This document shows, in pieces, positions 33,941-46,200 of a stretch of DNA of 64,000 bases. The DNA lies in the NCBI GenBank assembly GCA_019671005.1, contig CM033715.1, forward strand, positions 2,108,001-2,172,000. The letters are read 5' to 3'. The DNA comes from Hibiscus mutabilis. Taxonomy: Eukaryota; Streptophyta; Magnoliopsida; Malvales; Malvaceae. The first letter of the stretch is position 1. Every line of letters begins with the position of its first letter. A program made the translations under genes and the position numbers. Below the pieces are notes generated by a model. The model saw only the letters and a program-made list of their open reading frames with translations, was not told the origin of the DNA and ran no database searches.

Positions 33941-35977
33941 TCATAGAATGGTTAACAAAATAAGAACAAGAGCATAAACCAAACCCAATGGCTTCTGGCC
34001 ACACCAAAACCTCCAACCTGCGGATTCATAATAGGGCTGTATCATTATAGGAAACTTGCAATTCCCCACCGCCGGTGTCGGATCCGTTTCCGTAATCATC
34101 GAAACATTTGGGAATTTGCGGGCCACTTCAAGCTGGTTATTCTTCTGAAAATAACTGTTAAAGGCATAAGAAATGTTCCCCCTAGCATCTAGATTTCCAC
34201 AGGATGTCCCATAACCGAGGCTGGTGCAGTCAGCAAGCCCACATGCATAGCTCACGCTCGGTTGCACTTGCGGGTCATCGAGTCGGGCCGTAGGCTTCAT
34301 CACACACCACTTCTTTCCCAAGTAATGCACATCTTTTGCAGGAACTAATGCTCCATTATTTGTAGTGCCAAGGTTGAGAAGGTATTTAATTTGTCCGTCA
34401 TAGTAAAAGATCCCCCAGTGGCGTTCGAAGTTCCCCGGATCGATGCTCTTTTCATCCTCGTCGATCAAGCTGAATAAGTACGCATCTATTGGCCCCGGTC
34501 TCAATGGTGTCCCTTTCCCACCTGAAATATGAGTCATTAAACCTTGGTTGAAACGTCGAGCATACTCTATGTTAGCATTTCGGTCTCCATCGGTCGGCCA
34601 CCCGATCTCCCCAACTATAATGGGTAAATTTCCGAATCCATTCTTCCGTAATGCATGTGTAAGGGTGTCGAGATTAGCATCAAACATGTTGTAATATAAC
34701 GTACCACCATCGTTTAGTGGCGATGCATTGCCGTCGAAGAATGCATACTCGACCGGGAAATTGGAATCGATATAGAGGCTTATGAAAGGATAGATGTTCA
34801 CTGTGAGAGGAGAGTTAATGTCATTCAAGAACTTGACAATTTTAAGCATGGGGTCCGAGATATCGGTACGGAAGTCGCCGCCAGATGGATAATTATTTGA
34901 ACTTGCGTAAACATCGGCATTGAGAGGAACCGTAACCTTTACTTGGCTGCCAATCCCAGCTTTGATCAGGGCAGACTGGATATTGTTAAGAGCAGGGAGG
35001 GTTATCTGAAGATAGCTTCCATTATGTCTCCAAGAAAGGTTCATTACCGACAGCAACATATCTGTAAAGAATGTAATGAAAATTTGAGAATAATCATTAT
35101 ACGTGCAACATCCAAACCATATGCAATATGGCTAAAGAGTTTTAAGACCGAAACGTCGACAAGCAAATACGAAGGTTGCAGGCACATATGCGGAGTGATC
35201 GCAGCAATAGTCGCATAACGAGCTTAAAACTTTATAACCGCACGAGAAAAAAAGATCGATGCATCCGAATAAACAACAACCATTACTGAAATCACATATT
35301 AAACATGTCCTCACTAACTAGTCATGCCTAGAGGTGATTGCAACACATACAATAAGGCTAAAGATCAGTTTTAAGACCAAAACATGGACAAGCAAATATG
35401 AAGGTTGCAGGCACATATGCAGAGTGATCGAAGCGATCAACGCATAACAAGCTTAGAACTTTATAACTGAGCGAGATGAAAAAATCGACGCATTCGAATA
35501 AACAAGAACAGGAACTGAAATCACATATTAAACATGTCTTTTAAGGATGTTTTGGTTATGACCATACTTTTTGGTTAATTCATTAATCAATTACTTCCAG
35601 CTCAGGAACAAACTTAAGACAGAGCCAATTGTTAAGAAAACGGACCTGATGTTGACATTATTGGAGGTGATATGTTGGGAGACATTCTTGGCAACCCATT
35701 TCTCAGCAGCCTTCAAGCTGCCACCCACAGAAGCAAGCATGTCGTTTGGGATTCCGACCATGACCTCAATCCCTGTCTTGCCTAGAGCCTTGAGTATACT
35801 GTCATCGGCGTCGAAAAGCTTCACTTTCTGAATCCCATTCTCCATCAGCATCCTTACTACGGTCGCCGGCGGAAGCGGGTGGGATGCCTGTGTTCCCCAG
35901 TTCACACCGATCCCGTTCCCACACCACAACATCGTAAACAAACATACAATCCCAATATTCACTTTAATACACCCCAT
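33941..35977 (-). CDS. GH17 glucan endo-1,3-beta-glucosidase with X8 domain, frameshifted
   Basis: Encodes a cell-surface beta-1,3-glucanase of the Arabidopsis glucosidase 5/6 type, which acts on callose (family knowledge). Exons: 35646-35977 and 33941-35061. Exon 1 has a signal peptide and the GVNWGTQ start of the mature enzyme. Exon 2 begins YVAVGNEPF, containing the acid/base Glu, but a 2-nt deletion at about 35022 (ACATAATGG where the family has a Tyr-Asn-Gly coding ACATATAATGG) gives a stop. The following 370 codons stay open in the shifted frame: nucleophile Glu in GEIGWPT, an X8/CBM43 callose-binding domain (from KKWCVMKP, with six Cys), and a hydrophobic tail (GLVYALVLILLTIL) fitting GPI anchoring. 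Either a recent pseudogene or a sequence error. Confidence 0.85.
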
Positions 35978-36269
35978 GTTCTCGGCCACTGTAATCAGCA
36001 GAGGAAACTGGAAAGCGACAAGCTTGAACTCAGAAAGCCATGGAAATTTGAATGAAGAAGAGGTTGAAGAATCTAAGCTTCCATAACTCCGTCGTGTAAA
36101 AAGCAAAAGAACACGACAGACACAGAAGGAATAAAGCAAGACAATAGAAGGAGGGAAACGGAAAGGAAGAGAGAAAAAGCAAAGGAAAGGAAAGCAGATG
36201 ATAAAGAGAAAACAAAACCAGGGGAGGTGAAAGATGTCTAGACAAGCACGATAACCAAAGAACACGAAA

Positions 36270-39200
36270 GAAAAAGAGGTGGGGGCCGGGGGTAGCTGCG
36301 CCTACGATACTACAAAACTACTCTGGTTTGACAGGGACTTGATGTCGTTAGTTTAGTTGGGAATTGTGTCCGAGAGAGTCAGAACTGTGAGGAATGGAAT
36401 TTACAAACGACTCACTTCTTTGTTTTTATAAGATTTATATTTAATAAACTGGAGATGAAAAATATTATTATAATTATTTTAATTTTAGAGTTTATGGATT
36501 CAATTTAAGATGTAAAATTTAAGGTTTAGATATAGGGGTCTAAAATTCAGGTGTAATGGTTATAATTTAAGGGTTTAGGATTATGATTTAGGGTTTAGAG
36601 GTTATGGTTTAAGTTTTAGAGTAATATGTTGAATATTTAAGGTTTAACATATAAAGCTTAAATTCTAACCTTAAACCTTAAATTTTATTCACAATCGCTA
36701 AACTCTAAACTAAACCATACGCCCTAAACAGAGTCCCTAAACCTTAAAACTAAGTCACTTGTAAAAATTAAAAATTTCTACCGCAGTGTATCAATCTTTT
36801 TTAATCACATGTATCCAATCCATAGATTCACTAACCATATCAGGTACTGTAGAGTCACATTATGAGGCGACTATTCTAATCTAATTGCTCTATTCACAAC
36901 GTCAATATTTAAATCTCTGACCGAGTTGTTTGTTGACGATTGGCAGTCATAAAGAGAAATAGGAGTCGCCTACATTTTCTTTTATGTCTCTTTATATGCC
37001 TCATCAATGATTTTGCAGCACAAAAAAAAGATAACAAATTTTGCTCGAGAGAAAGTTACATCACAAAAGATAATAAAAATTTGTCGAAAATTATAAAAAA
37101 ATAGTATCAATGTGAGAAAAAGTAGATAAATTCAATTATAATGTAAATAAAGAAATGTTACTAATATAAACAAAATAAATATATATATATATACCAATGT
37201 AAATTAAAACAGTTCGAATATCAATATAAGAAAATAGGGGAATTCAAGTATTAAATGTGACTTATATCATAGATTTTAATTACCTGCTTTGTGTTCATGC
37301 ACGTGGAATCACTCAACAATCATTACATGTTTATTGTTTATCATAATATTCTTCTGCATCTCACTTTTTTTTTTGTTGTTTTTTTTTCCCCTACTTAAAC
37401 CATAGCCGTAATTGGAGAAGTAAAATCGAATATTTTGATAGGTTTCAGGTTGGATTAAGTTATATTAGGTTAGACCAAATTTGATATGTCTGATCAAGTC
37501 AATAATTTAATTTGAGTTGATTATGTTCAATTCAATTTAGGCTTCGGTCAATGTCAAGTTGATTTCAATTCAGACTCAATTCATATTCGGTTGGGTTAAT
37601 ATTAAATTCGAGTCTGAATCAATTAATTATCATGTTTATTCGGGTTCAGATGGACTTTGGGTCGGGTCTTAACTGTGTTTAAATAGACTTCAAGTCGAAT
37701 TATTTTAAGTATCAGATTAAGTTTAGGTCGAGACGAATCAATTTCATGTGAGATTTAATTCGGATAATATTAATTCCGATGAAGTTCGGGTCATGATCAA
37801 GTTTATCTTACGAAGTGGTGGTTCCACTTTCACGATAGACAACCTTGTAGTACCGGTGTTTCTTTTTCATGCTTGACTTTTATTTTTATCGGTTCAACAT
37901 TTAATTATTATTTGTTACTCCATTTTAAGTTATTATATTGCAATTTACAACATATGTATTGTTTTAGGGTTTTCACTAATTGCATGATTGACTATTAATA
38001 GGGTTATAAATCGTAAATAGAGTTGTTTATTTGAACTAACAGATTTGACCTAAAGTTTGTACAGGTATAACTCGACTTGGGTTAATTCTGGTAAATAATT
38101 AAAATCGTATTAGAAATTATTAATAATTATTTGTTCTCAGAGTAGCAATGGTAATAATAAATTAACAATTTACTAAATTTTAGTATTCAATAATTTTAAA
38201 TAAGTCATTAATAGAAAAAAATATTATATATTTTTATAATTTATAAATTGTAAATTTGTAACCTTGCTTTAATAAAAGGTATTTTTTCTTTTAATAACAA
38301 TGACACTAACAACAACAACAAATTAACAAGTAAACAAGAATCAATTATATTTTTTAAATAATAATAAATTAATAATAATATTAATTTAACTCTAAATAAC
38401 TACCCACTTTTTTTTTACATGTAGGAAAGATGTGAAGATTCACCTTGAAAAAATGACATAGGAAAACGTTATTGGATGAGACCATGGATGACATGATGTG
38501 CCAAACTCATCTAATAATTTTTCTTTTAGATGACCTATGTTTAAGTAATATAATTTGCATGGTGTGTGTACATTTTTAAAACATAAAAAGTAAATAACAG
38601 ATACTATCATATAATTCAAATATTAAAAAATACAATAAGAATCCTCCCACAAGCCCATTAATTACCGACTTTATCCGCACATCTAGTCCCTCAACTATAG
38701 TCTTTTTTACAGCTTAATCCATACCAAAATTCACATTTTACTCTTGTTTTAACAATATTTTCCGATGTCTAATTAATTTGCTTATATTGTACGAAAAATA
38801 TGGTTCAATGTTACTACAACTTAAGTACACTAAAGAAATAATTAATTAGAATGTTTAAACATACACTCGGTATTTAAACTATATATCTTATCCCAAGTTA
38901 GTATTTAAATAATTTTTGCCCCGAAATTGATACATAAAAATTTTTGTTGCTAAGTTGATACTTGAACTTGACACATTCTCTAAATTTGGTACCTAGAAAT
39001 TTTTTGCTCCCCCCAAATTGATACCCGAATATTAATTTTATTCATTATTTTGATACTTTTTAACAATTTTAATCATAAAATTTATTTATTTTATCAATCT
39101 AATCATAATTCAAAACAATTTAATAAACCAATTCAAGTACTAAATTAAAACAAAAATTCTGTAAGTACTGTCTTGAAATAAAATGCCTAATTCAAATACC

Positions 39201-40287
39201 AAGAATTACATTTAAGCCTAATTAAAAATGGTTCAGTTAGACTCCATGTTAACCTATTAGGTTAGGTGATTGCTAAACATACCGATCATCAATTTATCTA
39301 ATATTACAAAACAAAATTAAACATGTTGATGCAACTGGGAGTCCATTTCCCTTTTCCCTTCATGCAATTAACCATCGCTCTTCATAAATCACACCACTCA
39401 AAAGCAAGCAATCTCGGCCTTAACTAGTACTCAAATTACTTGCAAATCGTCTGTTACTACAATCATCGAACAAAAATCGTCACGGGTCTGTTACTACAAT
39501 CATCGAACAAAAATCGTCACGGTCTACGCTCTAATATTAAAAATTAAATTTTAAATTCTAACTTTAAATTTTTAATTTTAAATATTAAAAATTAAATTTT
39601 AAATTATAACCTTAAATTTTTAATCTTAAACCTTAAAAATATGACATATCTCATTCTCTAAACTCTAATCATAAATCTTAACTTTAAACCTTAAACTTAT
39701 TTTTTTTTTGCTGTAAGAACATAAATAGAGACACAAAAAAGATTAAAATTTCCATTCACCATCATCCTTTTCTTTTTCATTTAACTATGAAGCTTGACCA
39801 TCTTTCCAGTCTACCAAACAAATTCAAAGCGCAAGTCGGGGAACAGTAGAAAACATTCCAAAAAGCTTCATATATTCAAAACAAAAAGTCAAAAGAACAG
39901 GCATGGTCAGTTCAATCAAATATTCAGCCTCACTTATGGTACAATCATTCTACAACATAATCCAAACAAGGTCTAGTCCTACTGCAAAAACGAATAAGAT
40001 TGGCAGCTCCCGAGCATTCCGCTAGCACGGAAATAGTGTTTCGCTTCTCAAATGCATGGCATGCAAGTGCCAGGGTCGTAAAACCCAACCCAACCACGAA
40101 TGAAAATAATCTCCAGTATCTGAAAGGTATTTCTCCTCCTCCTTGCCCCAGAGTACAGATATTCACACCAATGCCTTTCGCAATCAAATTCACAAGCACA
40201 ACAGTTCACGTGACAAATGAAATTGAGCTACAATTCCCTAGACTCAAAAGAATCACTATAAGCCAGTATGTGCTAGTCCCATTAGAC
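36270..40287. other. 4-kb intergenic region, no gene
   Basis: 36478-36800 is a further telomere-like (TTTAGGG/CCCTAAA) repeat ending GTGTATCAATCTTTTTT, probably copy 4 of the MITE family. 37430-37830 is a degenerate tract of GGTTCGGGTT-type words. 39449-39524 is a two-unit tandem repeat. 39530-39700 is an AATTTTAAATT-rich low-complexity tract. No coding sequence is recognisable. Confidence 0.5.
39449..39524. repeat. ~37-bp tandem duplication
   Basis: Two consecutive units of GTCTGTTACTACAATCATCG plus AACAAAAATCGTCACGG, essentially identical. Confidence 0.85.
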
Positions 40288-43200
40288 TCAAGCAAATGGT
40301 TCGCTTGTTAATGTAGCTAAAACACTTGTTTCCTGGTTTTCTGGTGTCACAGGTGGTGGCACCTCTGCCAATGGTTTGTCTGCCACAGTTATATCCGGCA
40401 CAGGTGTGCCAGTTGCAGATGTTGCTGGATTAGTTTCTGCATAAGCAATCATGTCTGGATTGCTACCAGATGAATTAAGAGGAGCTTTTTCTTCTAGAGG
40501 AGGTTCACTTGCTTCTGATACGGGTGGTTCACCTGCTGCTGTTGCAGCTGGTGCAACAGGAACTGCTTCTCCAATTGGAGTGCCTGGCATTGCAGCCGGT
40601 GCATCAGAAGGTGGTGCTCCTATTGATGTGCCTGGTACTGCAGCTGATGCATCAGCAGGTGGTGCACCAATAGGTGTTTCAGCCGGTCCACTTGGAGGAG
40701 GTGCTTCTAATGCCAATGGTTTGCTTTGTTGCTGTGAAGTCTGTGTCACCGGCGCAGGTTTCTTTTTAATTGTAATTGAAGCTGAGAGTGCTGACATTCC
40801 CGGAGGAAGGATTTCAATCGGTGGTTTCTTCCCTGCCTCTGACAAGCTTGTAAGTTTGGGCTCCTCAAGAGAAGCCAAAAATGCAGCTGTAGCATCTGTT
40901 TTCCCTGATGGAGTGTGCTCCACCTCTTTCTGTAACACTCTGTTCCACGCCTCAACCAAGTTCTTCAGCGTAGGTCGCCCATGAGCCTGGAACAATTTTT
41001 AGATTGGTCAGAATGCATGAAAAGAACTTTGGATCAAGAATAAATTCTCTAAATCAACTAAATCATACGTGTGCGTGGAGCACAGCCTCTGCAAGCATCC
41101 CAGTATCCTGCCAAGCCTTCTCCATTAGAGCATTGTCTCCCAAAATCGCAGCTGAAAATGCAGCTTCACGTCCCAATCCAAGGGAGATCAAGTTATTCGC
41201 TAAACCCTGCAATCATGCAGACTTTCTTTAATCACACGAGTTAAACTATATATCTGCCATGACAATAACTCTAGCAACGCAAAAATGTCCCTTTCAGTAA
41301 TAAATAATTCCAAAATTAAAAATAAAATTTAGTACACTCATGAGACTCAAAGTTTTAGAATGTAATTAAAGTCGCATTCAGTGACAAAATGTCAAAGAAC
41401 TTCCAAGGAGCTTTCCCCTAATAAAATACTAATGGCGGTTCATGATTTTTCCCTGTAGCATTAGATAAAAATTACATAGCAAAAAGGGGGGGAGAGAGAG
41501 TTGGATGATCAGTATTTTTTTATTACATAAAACAGATAAGTAGCAAAAACCTAGTACTAAAACAGTACAACTAATAACTAGAGATGATAGCTTTTTTAAT
41601 AGAAGGGGGAAGGGTTGCCCAGGATTGAACCCAGGACCTAATGTCAACCAGGTCCAAAGTGATGTCCCTTGCCATACACCACAAGCTTGGTCGACAGAGA
41701 TGATAGCTTTTTAATTCCCTTACATTGACACCGCATATATCATCATATATAAGAAGATTATAATTAACTCCAACTGCATGCAAAAATAAGGGTTGGAAAT
41801 ATATTATAGTATTTTTTAATACTTAAAACAGATAAAAAAAAATTGGTACTAAAACAGTATTACTAATTTTATTAGAGATGGTAGCTTTTCAATTTCCTTA
41901 AACAAGGTAATTGCCTTACAATGAGGACACTGAGATATATATAAGAAAACAAGAATTAGCTCCAACTAACTACAAAAATAAGGGTTGGCAAAATATATAT
42001 AGTATTAAATATATACACGTACAAATTTAGGAAGACATATTTAAGTAAGTTTGGGAGTGTAAAATCAAGGTATGCAATACAAAGTTTTAATACTAAAATA
42101 GGGCAATTGTAATCAAGCATTTATGAAGAACAGAGTTCAGAAAATCAATTAACTATCACACAGCTCAAGAAGAGAAAGGATTGAATGAAATGGTTAAGCC
42201 ACATCTGCATATGTCACTTCCATTCAAATAATGCCATGTAATCATATATGTAGTAAAAGTCAACCATTCATTATCCATTACATGTGATAATTAAATAATA
42301 AAATATTATTTCAGCATTTCATTAATGATTAAATTAATGAATACTTGACTTCTACATATGTGATTCCGAGGCATGATTTGAATGAAAGTGACATATGCTG
42401 ACATGGTGTAATCGTTTCATTCGATCCTTTCTTAGCTCAAATAACCATTTAAGAAAAGAGGATATGAAGATTGCAACTTACACCGAGTCGTATAAACTCG
42501 CCATGATTTGCAAAGCGAAGAGCAAGCCCTCTCAACTCGTGACCCTGTAAAGCTCCTTTCACTGAACCAGCAGTAGCTAACCTTTTAAGAGCTTCACGAG
42601 CAATGTCAGCCTGGGCAGTAGCATCAGCAGCATCAATAAGGTCCAAAAACTCCTTCGCGAATTTTACTATTCCTTGAACAGCCTCGACCATATTTTCCTT
42701 CTTAGCAGTTAAATTAAGTATATCATTCAAATCAAGACCCAGATTATCCTGCCCAATGTCCCTGCTGTTACTCATTGTAAGAAGACACTGCAGAGCTCTT
42801 TTCAAATCATTACTCTTCATGGCTAAATCAAACTCCAACCTGTAAATATAGGGTAGCAATGTAATTGAAGAGATCATGGATAATAATGCAATCTAAGAAT
42901 AACAGAGGAGTGTTACTGCAGTCTAATTGTCATAAACATGAAAACCAGAAAAATAGAGACTCCCGGAGAATGCTTTCTTCAATGGAAAAACAATCACAGC
43001 ACTTCAACCATGAATTTCTTCCACTACTTTCTAAAGTAAACAGCAGAAGCAACAATGCAGAAAATGCATGCTTACATACAATGCATAGACTTCTAAACCC
43101 TCTTGTGAAAGTAGCCATCCACAAATGTAAGCAAATGGAAAGTAAGCAAGATGTAAATGCAAGTGTTCATATAAGAGAGGGATAAACCTAATGTAGAAAA

Positions 43201-46200
43201 TTTGATGAAAGAACTAGTAGTTCATTTCGAAGCTGAAACTGTAAAACACCAGCCATAGGCACCATAAACGTAGCAGAAATCATAAACAAAAAAAGGCAAG
43301 GGAAACCTCTTAGATATGCCGGGTAAATGAAGTGCTTCAGTAGCATAGCCCATTCCAAGCAGAAATTGTGCTAAATCATCATGATGTTCTCTGCCAAGCC
43401 GACTTGCCCTGGAGATTAAAATAATATAAGATTACAAAAAAAATTGGTACCGTTAGAAATAGAAAATATATATTTTTATACCATTTCACTGCACTAACAG
43501 AATCTCCATAAGCAGCAAGACACCGACACCGAATGCCAGGATGACTCAGAGACAAGGCATGTGCGGTCATGTACCTACAAATGGTAATTGCAACAGAAAT
43601 CAATATTTGATAATTTATTTTACCATTCTGCATGAATTCAGCTGAGCTCTACATGAATATAATACATGACATGAAAGGATTGAGTATTTCTAATCGAGGA
43701 ACCACCCCCAAAAATCATTTTCTTATATGAATCATTTATATAATCATGCAACACGAGTTACAGGCTTGCTAGGTATATACATCACGAGAAAGTAACGGAA
43801 GGAGATGAATGCTGGAAAAGCACTACCATAAAAGCATAAAAGAAAAGGGATATATATCAATGGATCATAGTTTCAAAGCAACACAAGCAAACTAGTGGAA
43901 GAATTACATATGATGGCACACTGCCGCCAAGCAAACATGCCTACTAATAATAAAATCCAGCAATAATCAGAGGTACATCAGTAAAATGCAACAATTCTGA
44001 ATTCTAAAAGCAAGTAATGGACTAAATTAAAACAGGAAGGGGTTTTCAACTATGCACTGTGCCAAATTCATCAGAGATGAAATTCATTGGCAAGCCATTG
44101 AATTTCTGAGTGCAGGCCAAGGTACCTATCAATAAGCCAAAGAACGCCATCTCTTACACCAACCACAATAAGTGGCCCCACGGGTCGTTTCTGCTCAGTT
44201 GGAAAACGTGTAACTGCTACTGAGACCCCACCACCACCAACAGCAATTTCATTAACCTTTCTTTCTTCCATCTCTTTTAGCATCGTTACATCATCCCCGT
44301 CAACTTTATACTGTTTAGGCAATGACAAGAAAGGTGGCACGGAAGGAGCATGCTGGAAAGAAGCTAATCGAACCACCTGAGAGCAAACCACATTGAAAAG
44401 AAAAAAAAGGAACCCTTAATCAGATTAGAAGTAGCATAAAATCATTAAGGCATAACATACTGAATTATCCACTTAACTCTTGTATGCAAGAGAGATAACT
44501 AACTGTACAGAAAGAAGTCAATTGTTGCAAGCAATTGGAATGCAATATGTTTATTATGTTTTTCAACTAGTTGTACAATAACTTGAACACAATGAGCACC
44601 AACACCAAAATATATCAGCTATTCAAGTAATGAATAGTTAACATAATGCAAATCTTAAAGTAATTCCAAGGTTGGCTTTTTCTATCAAGGAAACATGATA
44701 TTGAAAACATTTAGGTTTTGCTTGGTATGAAGGAAAATTTGTTAATCAAATGGTTAAGATTCATAACCACTTTCTTACTTTGTAGCTTAACCATTAGATT
44801 AATAGAGTTTCCATCCTCACTATTTTCCATCCTTCATACTAAGAAAGAAGAGCCTTAAAGCACCTCGCATCCAATACTTGGATTTGTTAATGTCACCAAT
44901 AAATTCATTTCTTTTTTGTTCTTTTGTTGCAATGAAGAGGATGGGTTGGTGGGGGATATTAGATAATATTAAACATAATTATAAATTTTAGGTTTAAATA
45001 TGCCAAAGGTCCCTATTCCTTTTCCACATTTAAAATTTAGTCCATATACTTTTTTTGTGAAATTGTCCATGTACTATTTTTCATTTGAAAATCTTGGTCC
45101 CTCCCCCAACTTTCGTTCAATTTTACCGTCAAATGTTGACCTGGAAGCTATTAGAAAAAGGCAAAATAATTTTGAGTCCTCTGCGTTTACAATTTTTATC
45201 AATTTGACCCTTAAAAAGCTGTAAACGTAGATAGGTCAAATTGATAAAAACTGTAAACGTAGAGGACTAACAAAGTTAAGTGTTTTTTTACTATAGCTGT
45301 CAGCTCAGCAATTAACAATAAAACCGAACAGGAGTTAAGGAGGAACCAATATATTCAAATAAAAAATAGTAGAACTCAACCTCGCAAAAATAAATTATAG
45401 GGACTAAATTTTAAATGTTGAAATCATACAAGAACCCCTAACATATTTAAACCTAAATTTTACCCTATGTTACTCGAACTTGGTTGTCAGTGTTAGATGT
45501 AGGTATGTGTATGACATGGTATGTTTATTTTTTTCAAGATTTCCATGCATTTGGAGAGCCCACAAAGGATCATATCCCCATTGCATATTCCAGATATGTG
45601 TCAGTTATGGGTACTTCAAGAAAAGCAAACAGTTAGAGACACAAGATGTTAGTTGTAGATAAGTTTATTTATTTACTGTAGATAAACTAAAGTAGTATGG
45701 ATAAACTATAAAGTTTGAATTATTTATCCCTTATCCTAGGATTTTATCTCTCATCTTATCTCATAGGTTGAATTTAATTTCAATTTAGAGTAGTGTATTT
45801 GTAACGTAACTCTTTGTAACTAGCCTATAAAAGGCCTTGTATCCGTGTTATTTAAATCAAGAAAAACAGTGAATCTAATTGATCACTGCCAAAAATACTC
45901 CTCTTTATTTTCTACATTGTATCAGTTTAGGCTAATAGATCCTTATCACAAGCTTTAGCCGCCGCAACCATGGTCAATATCCCAGATGTTTTTTTGGTTC
46001 CGGTTACCAATCGGAGATTTACTGGTCCTGGTAAAACCAGTGACTTGAATCTTGCCCTTACAGCTCATGAAGGTACAAAAGGGTGCCAGTTTTTTGACAC
46101 TGGCGTGGCTGCACCGGGATGGATAATTGATTCCGGAGCCTCTGATCATATGACTGGGGACAAAGGGCTGTTCAACACATTTCAGACCACATCTCCTCGC

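Noticed and set aside
40451..40984. 177-codon plus-strand frame
   Set aside because: Antisense shadow of TWD40-2 exon 20 caused by its Ala/Pro/Gly codon bias.
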